Below, piece after piece: positions 18,683 through 29,027 of a stretch of 64,000 bases of DNA. A program made the translations under genes and the position numbers. Each line of letters opens with the position of its first letter. Position 1 is the stretch's first letter. The DNA is from Mortierella sp. BCC40632 (lineage: Eukaryota; Mortierellomycota; Mortierellomycetes; Mortierellales; Mortierellaceae), in NCBI GenBank assembly GCA_011634665.1, contig WAEK01000028.1:124001-188000 (forward strand), in the 5' to 3' direction. Under the pieces are notes generated by a model. That model searched no databases and was not told where the DNA came from. It was given only the letters and a program-made list of their open reading frames with translations.

Positions 18683-21512
18683 TTAGCGGGAGAGCGAGGC
18701 GAAACCCTTGGTGACGGAGCGCTTGAGCTTGCGCTGGGCAAGGACAAAGGTGTCCTTCTCGGCGAGCTCCTCGATCTGGAGAGCAGCCATGGCCTCCTCA
18801 AGAGCGTTCTCAATGTCACGCTTGTCGTTGCGCTTGAGCTTCATGGAGACGTTGGGCTCGTTGAGGGTGTTCTGGATCTGGTAGATGTAGCTCTCGAGGT
18901 CCTGCTTGGACTGGACAATCTCCTCGTTCTTGCGATCCTCATCCTTGAACTTGTCAGCCTCAGAGATCATGCGCTCGATATCAGCGGCAGAGAGACGACC
19001 GGCACCGTTGGAGATGGTGATGTTGGCCTTGCGACCAGTGGCCTTGTCCATGGCAGTGACCTTGAGGATACCATCGGCGTTCAACTCGAAGGTACACTCA
19101 AGCTCGGGGGTACCGCGGGGCATGGGGGCAATGCCAGAGAGCTCGAACTTGCCCAACAAGTTGTTGTCGCGGGTCATGGGACGCTCACCCTCGTAAACGG
19201 GGAACTGGACAGTGGTCTGGCCATCCTCGGTGGTGGTGAAGGTCTTCTTCTTGATGGTGGGGATGGCAGTGTTACGGGGAACGACAACAGCCATGACACC
19301 ACCCTGCATCTCAACACCGAGCGAGAGAGGGACAACGTCCAAGAGCAACAAGTCCTGGGTCTTGGCGTTACCGGCCTGGTTGGTCAAGACGGCAGCCTGG
19401 ACGGCAGCACCGTGGGCAACGGCCTCATCGGGGTTGATCGACTTGTTCAACTCCTTTCCGTCAAAGTACTCCTGGAGAAGAGACTGGATCTTGGGGATAC
19501 GGGTGGAACCACCGACAAGGACGATCTCATCGACCTCCTTCTTGGCGTACTTGGCATCCTTGAGGACCTTCTTGACGGGCTCGATGGTGTTGTTGAAGTG
19601 GGTCGAGTTGAGCTCCTCGAAACGGGCACGGGTGATGTTGGCCTGGAAGTCAACACCCTCGAAGAGAGAGTCAACCTCGATCGAGGTCTGGGTCAAGGAA
19701 GAGAGAGTGCGCTTAGCACGCTCGCAAGCGGTGCGGAGACGGCGGGTAGCACGGGCATCGCCAGAGATGTCCTTCTTGTGCTTGCGCTTGAACTCCTCCT
19801 TGAAGTGCTCCAAGAGGGTGTTGTCGAAATCCTCACCTCCCAAGTGGGTGTCACCAGCGGTGGCCTTGACGGCGAAGACACCTCCGGTGATGGTCAAGAG
19901 AGAGACATCGAACGTTCCACCACCCAAATCGAAGATGAGAACGTTCTTCTCCTTGGTCTCCTTCGAGTCCAAACCGTAGGCGATGGCAGCGGCAGTGGGC
20001 TCGTTGATGATACGGAGAACATCAAGACCAGCGATGGCACCGGCATCCTTGGTGGCGTGACGCTGAGCATCGTTGAAGTAGGCGGGGACGGTGATGACAG
20101 CCTTCTTGACCTCCTTGCCGAGCTTGGCCTCAGCAATCTCCTTCATCTTGATAAGGACCATAGCCGAGATCTCCTGGGGAGAGAAGGACTTCTTCTCACC
20201 CTGGTACTCAACCTGGATGAAGGGCTGGGTCTCCTTGTCAATGACAGTGAAGGGCCAGTGCTTCATGTCCGACTTGACCTCGGGGTCATCGAAACGGCGA
20301 CCGATCAGACGCTTGGCATCGAAAACGGTGTTGGTGGGGTTCATAGCAGCCTGGTTCTTGGCGGCATCACCGATGAGACGCTCAGCCTCGGAGAAGGCAA
20401 CGTACGAAGGAGTGGTACGGTTGCCCTGCTCGTTGGCGATGATCTCAACGCGCTCACCCTCCCAGACGGCAACGCAGGAGTAGGTGGTACTATAGGAAGA
20501 AGAAACATAGGACAAGAGAAAAAAAGACGGTTACGATTTCATTCAAAGCAGGGTAAGCAGAGAAGAGAGAGAAGAGAGACGAAAAAAATTAAAGAAAAAC
20601 AAACGAGAGGAAAATTTTTGAGAACCGAGTAATATCGCCACTCTCGTCCTTTTTTGTTCACTCTCTCTCACTCTCGCTCTTGTGTGCATGAATGTGTGTG
20701 TATGTGTATGTGTGTGTGTGTGCGTGAATGTGTCTGTGTTGTTTGTAGCGGCGAATTCGGCCCCAGCGTAAGATAGAATCGGGTCGAAGGAACCATAAAA
20801 AAAAAAATAATAAAAAAAAGGAGGGGGGAGGGGAACCCATGTTTTGATTTTTTTTTTCCCTTGTGGCGGCGGACCCAACTCTTTAATTTTTTTTTCTCTC
20901 TCTCTCTCTCTCTCTTTGATCCAAGACTGTAATCTCATTCGAGCGCAAGGATCAAGATCAAAAAGATTTTTTTTTTCTCTCTCTCCCCCCCCTCCTCCCC
21001 TCTTTGATCTGGATCCTAGAAGGTCCACTCTCTTCGAGATCGAGAGGAAAAAAAAATCGCCGGGGGGGGGGAGGGCAACCCAGTTATTTTTTTTTTCTTT
21101 CTCTCTCTAGTTCGACGAGCTGAGACAACTACTTGGAAGCAGCAATATATAAATATTTTTCTCTTGGCCCAACGAGTGTCCAAGTGAAATCCTTGAATCC
21201 GATCCTGCACTTGTGATTGATTCTCTGAGACAAAATGGTCCTTTGATCCTTCGATCTCTTATTTTTTTTTTTTTCCTTTTCCCACCCCTTCAGTCTCTTT
21301 GCTCATGGAAAATGTTGGGGAGGGTGTCCAGTGCCGTTTGGGAAGTAGGATGAGAGTGAAAGTAGTGTAGAGAGGGAGAGAGAGGTTGATCCTGAGGAAG
21401 AGAAGAAGAGAGAGAGTGAAAGAGCCAAAGAGGAGTAGGAGGAGTAGAGAAAAAGGAAGAGGTCTACCTACCCGAGATCGATTCCGATGGCAAGGTCAGT
21501 GACTTCAGACAT
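18683..21512 (-). CDS. SSB1: ribosome-associated Hsp70 chaperone, SSB type
   Basis: Exon 1 is 21512..21472 ([14 protein letters not shown]) and exon 2 is 20489..18683, together 615 aa, against about 613 in yeast Ssb. The 982-base intron (GTAGGT..CTATAG) splits the Gly codon of the DLGTT phosphate-binding loop. Hsp70 motifs are intact: [70 protein letters not shown] and [14 protein letters not shown]-type features are the [26 protein letters not shown] stretch (in two adjoining parts) and a C-terminus without an EEVD end (KGFASLSR). SSB binds nascent chains at the ribosome exit. The codon choice is strongly biased to C-ending codons, as expected for high expression. It is divergent from DNMT2. 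Confidence 0.95.
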
Positions 21513-22072
21513 GTCGATAGGAATTGTTTGAAGAGAGAAAGGGTGGAACAAGCAACTCCCGCGCTGCTTCTGGTTTTGTGTGCAAATTTTTTTTTTTTTT
21601 TTTTTTCTTCGCCTTGACTCCCTTGACTCGCCCGGTGGCTTGTCACGGAAATCACTGATCGTATTCCCTGCACATCATTTTTTTTTTTTTGAAAGCCCGG
21701 CGCCCGTCTGCCCCCCCCCCCACCACTACCCACCCCACCCTGCTGGAATCGCGTGGGTTTCTGTGGGTCGGCCTTCATCTCATCAACCAAATGCTCTGCT
21801 CCTTGCTTGTCGATGAATGGTCTGTACCATTCATGGTAAAGGTGCAACCTCCCTCTCCCCCTGTTCCTCCGAGTCTGAGGAAAAAGAAAACAGAATGTTG
21901 GTGGTCGACTCTCTTTTGACCGAAAAGGGAGCTCCTCCTCCCCTAACTCTGGCTCATTTGTACGTACACGGATCTACCGTACACAGTGGATCAGAGGCAT
22001 ATTTCTCTTCTACAGAGAAAGAGACAGACCTGCTCGCCTCGAAAGAAAAAAGGAATCCAGAGAGTCTCCACC
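21513..22072. promoter_or_regulatory. divergent promoter between SSB and DNMT2
   Basis: This 560-base head-to-head spacer contains a T tract at about 21588-21606, a second at 21679-21690, a C run near 21712-21721 and a near-palindrome TGGTCTGTACCATTCATGG near 21817. No coding sequence is convincing. A shared bidirectional promoter is inferred from geometry. Confidence 0.5.
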
Positions 22073-24374
22073 ATGGAACCAATCAAGGCGCTGGAATTCT
22101 TTAGCGGCATCGGAGGGCTGGTTCGTATGCAATAAAAAAGAAAGAAAGAAAGAAAGAAAGAAAAAAGAAACATGAGAGGATGTCTTCTTCGTTTTTCTTT
22201 TTTTCTTTTGTGGAAATGGTACAGGATCATGTGCACTTCCATCGCTCACTCTAAAGAGAGACTTTCTTTTTTTTTTTTTTTTCCCTCCTCCATGACCCAA
22301 ACCTTCTCCATTCCTATGGAAACAGCACTTTGGATTCAATGCCAGTGGGGTTGAGGGTCAAGTCCTCGAGAGCTTTGATATGAACCAGCAAGCGAACGAG
22401 ACATATAAGCTAAGCTTTGGAAAGGCGCCTGTTTCTGTAAATAGCCCTCACAGTCTGACTTTCTCTCTCTTTCTCCATCTCTTTCTGCTGCTGCCCAAAA
22501 GGAGACTATCTTCTCGACAAAACGGTCTCTTGTCTAAATCGCCTTTTTCTTCTTTCTCCTTCTTCTTCTTCTTCTTGTATCTCTTTTCCTAGCGTGGTAT
22601 AGATCGACTCACTGTCAAGGACATTGAAAAGTAAGTTCTTTCCAGCCAGACCTATTCCAAAGGGAGGAGGGTGCGCACGGTTCTCATCCGATCAGAAACA
22701 ACTCGAACTGACACACACACAACGCTGCTCTTGATATAATGTGTGTGTGTGTGTCACAACACTTCATCATCATCGTCATCATAATATTATTTTAGGTATG
22801 ATGCCAATTGCTGGTTGCTTAGTCCGCCATGCCAGGTAAGGGGAGAGGAAGGGGGGAAGGTTCCTGCAGCAACCTTGTCTTCTGCATAATAATTTAAGGT
22901 GAGGATCCTCAACTAAAAGGATCTTTTCTTGTATTCTTAGCCATATACCCGCGGAGGGAAACTACTGGACGATCAGGATAACAGAGCAAAACCTTTGCTG
23001 CATCTCTTGGATCAACTCGAAAAGATGACCACCCCTCCTACCTACCTCTTTCTCGAAAACGTCAAAAACTTTGAGGTACAGTCCTCTGTTTTTTATTTCC
23101 GGCACATTCTCTCAATATAAACCTCTCTCCTTCCCTTTGTCCAGTCTCTAAACAACAACAACAACATATATGTTGCATGGCTGAATTAGGAGTCAAGATC
23201 TCGCGACAAGATGGTACGGATATTACGCGAAAAGGGCTATGTCTTTCGGGAGTGTCTTTTGGCACCTTATCATTTCGGTGTTCCCAACGATCGCCTACGA
23301 TACTTTTTAATGGCTCGACTTCGATCCAGCTTCCCTCCTCTTCCCTCCAGCCCAGAACAAGAGAATGCTCAACACGCAGAGTCAACAGAGAACCATGAGA
23401 AGGAGACTGTTGAAAAGGAAGAGTCAAAAGAGGACAAGGAAATTTCAAAGAGTCAGGATCTCTTTTACACTGCATGGCCATTCCCTGGGTTTGTGGATGA
23501 ACCGACCTTGGAGGTGAAGCAGTATTCTTTCCAAAAGTTGACCTTGGATCGCTTTTTGGATACGGAGCAAGATCAACAGAAACACTCGGCCCATTACCTG
23601 TTGCCTCGACAATTGATCCTCGATCGACCCAATTTCCGATTTGGTAAGTGAAGAAAAAGAGGACCTGTTTTGTTCTTGCCTCTTGTGATTCCCCAACCTC
23701 TACCTTCTTCTGGTAGCTCTACTAACCAAGATATTCATGTGATCCATATAGATGTCCTCCAACCAACATCGACTCGGTCTTCTTGCTTCACCAAAGCCTA
23801 CGGAAGCCACCATGTAGCCAGCGGTGGAGGATTGTTACAGACACAACAAATGGATCAAACTCAATATGATTTTTCAGATTCGGAATCAATCGCAGCTTTG
23901 GGACTGCGATTCTTGACACCAACAGAGGTGGCTCGAATTCATGCCTTTCCCTTGAAGGAAGAGATTCGATCTGTTTGGTCCTCGATGGATGAAACAGAGA
24001 AGGAGGTGGAAGGGGACAAGGAGGGAAAGAATGAAAAGATGAATGAGATCAAGAAGGATGGAAATCCAGAACAAGAGACCTCCTCTCCTTCCAAGATCTC
24101 GACCACAACCCGAGAATTTAATCCGCAGCTCTTGAATTCTTCCAAAAAGGGTCTGGACAAGAAGGAACCTTTTTTACGATTCCCAGAACACCTCAAAGCG
24201 ATTCAACGGTACAAACTCTTGGGCAATAGTTTGAATGTGTGGGTGGTGGCCGAGTTGTTGCGTGGAATTTTGTTTGCGGATCATTTGGGGATCCCTTTGC
24301 CCGTTTTAGTGAATGAGAAAGTTGAAGGTAGTCTTGCTGGTAGGAAACGGAGACGATCCTCGGACAACAGCTAG
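22073..24374 (+). CDS. DNMT2: Dnmt2 (TRDMT1-type) tRNA-Asp cytosine-C5 methyltransferase
   Basis: Seven exons: 22073..22120, 22326..22436, 22593..22630, 22796..22835, 22941..23075, 23190..23643 and 23752..24374, giving 482 aa with all phases consistent. Motifs in order are LEFFSGIGGLHFGF (SAM site), ESFDMNQQANETY, then LLSPPCQPYTRGG with the catalytic Cys. Next come YLFLENVKNFE (ENV motif) and APYHFGVPNDRLRYFLMARL. Last are the target-recognition segment SSCFTKAYGSHH and a C-terminal LLGNSLNVWVVAELL motif. Despite the DNA-methylase fold, this family methylates C38 of tRNA-Asp. The first donor, GTTCGT, is unusual, but it is the only site that joins the conserved GGL to HFGF in phase. A Lys/Glu-rich insert of about 60 aa precedes the last motif. 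It lies next to transposon debris on its 3' side. Confidence 0.92.
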
Positions 24375-24616
24375 TTTCTGGACCAACAACAACAACAACA
24401 ACAACAGAAAGTCATTCTACTCGAGTACCTCCAATAAACCTCTATCGCTTTAGAACTCTACCCATACGCCAATCACAGTGTTTCTGGACCAATGGCTCTT
24501 TGGCTGTGCTGGTAATGAAAAGGCACGACTGTTAAAATTTTTTGGCGACTCTTGCGTGTGCTTGATTTAACACACAAACCTTTCTCAGATACTACCTGAA
24601 CCGGTTGTAAAAGCCC

Positions 24617-24788
24617 GCACAAACCGTAGGCAGAACAGCACAAACCGTAAGCACAACCGCACAAACCGTGAGCGAAAATCTCCCAGAGAGACGCATGCAC
24701 CTTTTACACTACCGCATACACCGCTCCAGATACAGCACAAACCGTTTGTACAACCGCACACACTGTTCCCAGATACAGCACAAACCCT
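24617..24788. repeat. subterminal-type repeats, five copies of GCACAAACCGT-like 11-mers
   Basis: The motif GCACAAACCGT is at 24617-24627, 24638-24648, 24659-24669 and 24735-24745, with a variant at 24778-24788. A longer unit CCAGATACAGCACAAACC occurs twice (about 24725 and 24768). The clustered short direct repeats lie just beyond the 3' end of a broken hAT transposase, where hAT elements typically carry subterminal transposase-binding repeats. Clear terminal inverted repeats were not found. Confidence 0.6.
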
Positions 24789-24848
24789 CGGAGCAAACAA
24801 CATGACTCAATCACATACTTTATTTTTTATACTCCACATTTCTCAAAG

Positions 24849-25062
24849 CTATGAAAAAAAGACCAAATTGCGAACAATGTCATCGCTTAATCTGGTGTTG
24901 CGTGCTGAAAGGACTTGTCCTGCCTTGCTGAACAAACGCTCTGACTGTGTTGAAGTCGCCTGAACACACAGATAAATTTTTGCTAAGCGAGAAAGGATTC
25001 CAAATTTCGGGTGATATTCGTTTTCTCTCCAAAAGTCATGTGGAGCATCCAAATAGCGAGAG

Positions 25063-25101
<39 letters not shown>

Positions 25102-26042
25102 TCCTTTTGATATGATGTTCATATTGAGCCAAAGCAAGCTGTGCGGTCATCTTCGCGATTGCTTTGGGTTCCATTTTTTCTGTTCTTCTTGTTCTTGCAG
25201 AAGCATCTGTTCTTGCTCACGCATCTGTCCATGCTCGATCGCCTGCTCTTGTCCAATCGCCTGATCTTGCTCAGTCGTCTGTTCTTGGTGCGACACTTCG
25301 CTTCGCTCTGGCTCCTGCCCTTGATTTGACTCTCCTCTTTGTCTTTTCAAATCGCTCGGTATCGTCAAATATCAGCGAGGCGAGGGCTTCTACAACAAGT
25401 GCTTGCGCCTTGTCCTTTAACGTTGTACCATCTTGTACGAGGCATATCATGTCATGTGTTGCGCACACAGGGTTGAGATAAGTCGCTATTAGGATTGGAT
25501 CCGGAATGTCCTTGGGTGGCCATGACTCTTTGATGCGTTTGTCAAAACATTTGTACAAATCGTATGCCTCCATTGTGGTAAATGACTCGAGTGGCAAAAG
25601 CATTGAATAGAGCTTTGGATACAGTTGGGAAATAGCTGGATATTCTGTCCCTCCTGCCCAGTGCGTAAAGAGAGCTGCAGGCCGTAGAAGTTTCGGTATT
25701 GGCGCAACGTTAAGAGTCTGTGGCACGTCATTTTGAATTTGGAAACCGCCTGGGAGCACACGCTGGATGTCGAAGCCATCCGATTCGATGGGTCCGAGAG
25801 AATCATCAAAGAGGTTCCCACTAGCCATCTACGGCAGCAAAGTAGATCGTCGATCTGGTGTTAGTTTGCTGTAGATTCAACCTGCTGTTCGCTCTCAAAT
25901 ATTTTCAGTACAATGGATTACTTACGACGTGGGTTGTCTTCAGTGCAAGGATCGATATCTCTTCCAAAACCTTGGTGAGGTCCGTTTGCTGCTCCATTAA
26001 AAGGTTGCAAAGGTACTCGTACTGGTCCTGGAGCTCGGGGCG
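24849..26042 (-). pseudogene. decayed hAT-family transposase
   Basis: The C-terminal piece (25052..24849) carries the hAT dimerisation pattern: KFGILSRLAKIYLCVQATST followed by QSERLFSKAGQVLSARN and RLSDDIVRNLVFF. The piece upstream in sense (25828..25271) has PAISQLYPKLYSMLLPLESF and DPILIATYLNPVCA, resembling the central transposase. A further open stretch (26042..25926, RPELQDQYEYLCNLLMEQQT) ends at a GTAAGT and could be a preceding exon joined at an acceptor before 25828. Between 25271 and 25052 the coding sense changes frame at least twice and crosses a 36-base T tract (25065-25100), so the gene is broken. No BED zinc finger was found. Confidence 0.7.
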
Positions 26043-27464
26043 CTAAAATTGGCGAAAAGTGGCTGTACAGGTACGCCATTCGTCTTGTGATGAATTTTCT
26101 TGATTGGCATTGGTTTGGCTCCGCTGGCTACTGCTGGCACTTCCAGAGTCGACTGTACAGAGTGAGAAAAAGGTAAACTCAGGGAAGTAGAAATCGGTGA
26201 GATGCAATCAGTCTTTTTATTTTTCTGGGCACAGGGCCTGTATTTATACTGGCTCTGAGCAGTCCGCCTTCGGAGTAAAAATGCTGTCTGCAGCGTGGCT
26301 GCAGACCGCCTATAAACGTCTCCTTGGTTGTCAATTTTAGGTTCCTATCGCTATTTCGTCTGAATATGGCCCAAAGACGTTGGAACGATTGAACGGGTGG
26401 ATGGAGTAATCACAACATACTCGCCGCAACCCAAGAATGAGTCCTTGATATGGAACAGTGCGATGGCTGCTTTTGGATTGTCGACTGTGAACCGTTTGGG
26501 CCACGCGCGAGAAGAAAAGAGAAAAAATATCGACGCTCAACTCTGTAGAATACTGCCTCGATATCGTCTCCGTCCTTGGTGATGTTGATCTTGATCGGTC
26601 CTTTGACTGCTTGCAATATAGTTAGCCAAGAAATGAGAGGAGCCTTTTGTGACAACAAGCCCAAACTCTGACAGGGTGCTTAGAGCTAGCCGGGCATCCT
26701 CTCTTCCAGTGGCCTGTTGCGAGTCCAGATGGCCAAATGCTGCAGAGGCGCGCTGTAGCAGCAGACCACCATCATCGGCAGGCATCTTTTCTGATGCTAG
26801 CTCCTCCATTAGGCCGGGAGGAACCACTTACTTTAATGAGGGTGCCATGGGGGTAGGAAGGAAAAGGAAGGGAATAGTGCGTCAACGAAGAGGGAATGTC
26901 GGAAAGAATGATAACTCGTAAAAAAAAAAAAAAAAAAAAAAGGAAAAAAAGAAAAAGAAATCTGCCTTAAATACTTTGAAATATCAGCAGCCATCATTTA
27001 TCAAAAAAAAAAAAAAAAAAAAAAAGCCTTGAAATATAGGCAGCCAACATTTATCAAAAACCACACACAAAAAAAAAAGAGAGAGAAAAAAACAGACATG
27101 GACGGCTTTAGCATTGCAGGAGATCCGATATGCCTTTGACAGTGACAATGAAACGGATAACGAAACAAAAGGATCCTAGGTCCGAGAGCAAATGACTATG
27201 TTGAGAACAGCCTTTCCATCAATGACAAGAATGACAAGCAGGCTGGCTCATATGGCTAGGAAGAGTGGATCCAGCCTCTGTTCATCGAGTTATATCATAG
27301 CACAATGTGCTGGATAATCTGGCAGGCTAGTCTTGGACCCCAACAGTCATCTATGACAGCAACGACGAACAGCCCGACCCTACCAGGGAGATGGTGGAGA
27401 GAATAGTGGATATTGTCCAAGTTCAGTCAGTTACTCTCTCAGAGGAGTCTCTTATAGAATCGGC
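26043..27464. other. transposon-derived debris and poly-A tracts
   Basis: Minus-strand frames at 26827-26410 read as protein-like pieces (ADDGGLLLQRASAAFGHLDS and GPIKINITKDGDDIEAVFYR) in two different frames. This suggests a frameshifted gene fragment that I cannot name. Two A tracts at about 26921-26941 and 27003-27025 flank a duplicated unit of about 32 bases. From 27100 to 27464 the plus strand has degenerate sequence leading into the Crypton-like fragment. Confidence 0.4.
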
Positions 27465-28484
27465 ATGGCAGGCTTCAAGAACAAATCCTTCGAAATAGCC
27501 AGAAATAGGGTATCTCCACCATTAGAGTTGCAACGTCAAATATTTCCGTGGGTCGAGACGGCATTTGGAAGACCAGGGAAGATTGTATTCCATCAATGGA
27601 ATGAAGAGTGTACCAACCAAATACTGGAGAAAGATGAAAACGAACTTGTCGAGTCTGATCGACACACTCCTTTTACATCGAGCTCATCATCCGCGCAAGC
27701 TGACGCAGGTGTGGGTCCTCCTTCGAATTCATCTGGCGCGCTCTTTTCAGACGAAGATGTGGCAAAGAAGGCAATCTTGAAACTTCTCGTGAGGTTTAGA
27801 AGGATTATCCTTCAAGATGCCGCAATACGGCTCCAGCTTAACGAGACAAACACGGTCCTTCGGCAGAATGATATCTTTCAATCGCCAGCGTTCCTGAGGT
27901 TCAAAGAGGAAGTGATCGCTAGCCTGGACAGACCAGAGTCGGGTCCATTGGATCAATACCAGCAACTTACTCCGTGTTTAGTTGAGTCAATAAAAGATCT
28001 CAAGGGAACGGTGTTAGTTGTTGTGGTGAAAATCGACTGACTTGAACGAACACAGGTGAATGTGTATCAACAAATCCATTACTTGGCTGAAGAACAGCGC
28101 CATCCTCATCCCCAATTTCCACAGATCACTGCCCCAACAGCAAATATTCAGCAGCAGCAGTTGTTGCTGCAATTGCAATACATGCAAAATATGCACCAAG
28201 TACAAATGCAACAGCAACAGAACATGCTCAATATGTTGTTACAGACGATGCAAACACCCGCTTTATCGCAACATCTAGCGCCCCTGCCGCAAGCGGAGCG
28301 CGTACCAATACCACCTCTCTCTCAGTGGCGCCGTCTATACCAACAACAGCCCCCGGTGCAGTCCCAGAAACAGTCTCAAGGTCTCCAGACACTTCAGTCT
28401 TCCTCTGCTCCAGCAAAGCCGGGATATCATAGCAAAGAAATGAAAAATTCATACTTTACGATAGGACAAAGAAGTAACAAATGA
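27465..28484 (+). pseudogene. Crypton/Ndc10-like tyrosine-recombinase fragment
   Basis: Two exons, 27465..28010 and 28056..28484 (intron of 45 bases, phase 0), give about 324 aa. The frame stays open upstream of 27465, so the start is not fixed. The segment SYRIGMAGFKNKSFEIAR, then PPLELQRQIFPWVE and RFRRIILQDAAIRLQ, resembles the Ndc10 domain-2 / Crypton-type recombinase proteins frequent in early-diverging fungi. The second exon is Gln/Met-rich (QQQLLLQLQYMQNMHQ). The N-terminal recombinase part with the catalytic Arg/His/Tyr residues is absent or decayed, so activity is unlikely. The family call is from memory of its pattern and is moderate. It lies beside the hAT remnant in a repeat-rich island. 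Confidence 0.5.
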
Positions 28485-29027
28485 AATAAAACAAAAGACT
28501 CAAATGCCACCTGGGTCCCACCCAGCATAAAGCCACTGATCCAACCTCCATCCCGGCGTCTCGGCCTCTCCTTAGGCTGTCAATGGAATGGGTCATCTTC
28601 CTCGTACCTGACTCGGATTTTTTTTTTTTTTATTGTGGAAAGTGTATTTGGGGGGGAAAAAAACAAACAAACATACAAAAAGAGAAAAGAAAAGAAAAAG
28701 AAAAGGTGCGACAAGAAATAAAGTCTAACATCCTACCATATAACTCGACAGTAGCGATACAACAGAAATGAAGAAAAATAAAAAAGGAAGAAATAAAGGA
28801 AAAAACTAACTTCCTCGGAGCGCACATAGCCCACTCTTTATATATTTATATTTATATGCCTTCCTCCCCCCTACCTTTTATCTCTTCTTCAATCTTTTTT
28901 ATTTTATGTTTGGTGAGGAGGTAGAAAGGAGATATAGGAGGGAGAAGGAAATACCCAAGCTCCTTCTACTTGTCTCCTCCTTCATCTTTTTTTCTTTTCT
29001 TCTTCTTCTTCCTTTTTCTTCTTCTTC
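28485..29027. other. convergent spacer
   Basis: This spacer lies between the Crypton-like fragment and the MMS19 stop. It is A- and T-rich, with runs near 28619-28631 and (CTT)n near 29000-29028. No gene was seen. Confidence 0.5.

Noticed and set aside
18662..20632. A 656-codon plus-strand frame as a gene
   Set aside because: It is the well-known type of antisense open frame over hsp70. The sense strand encodes an intact SSB.
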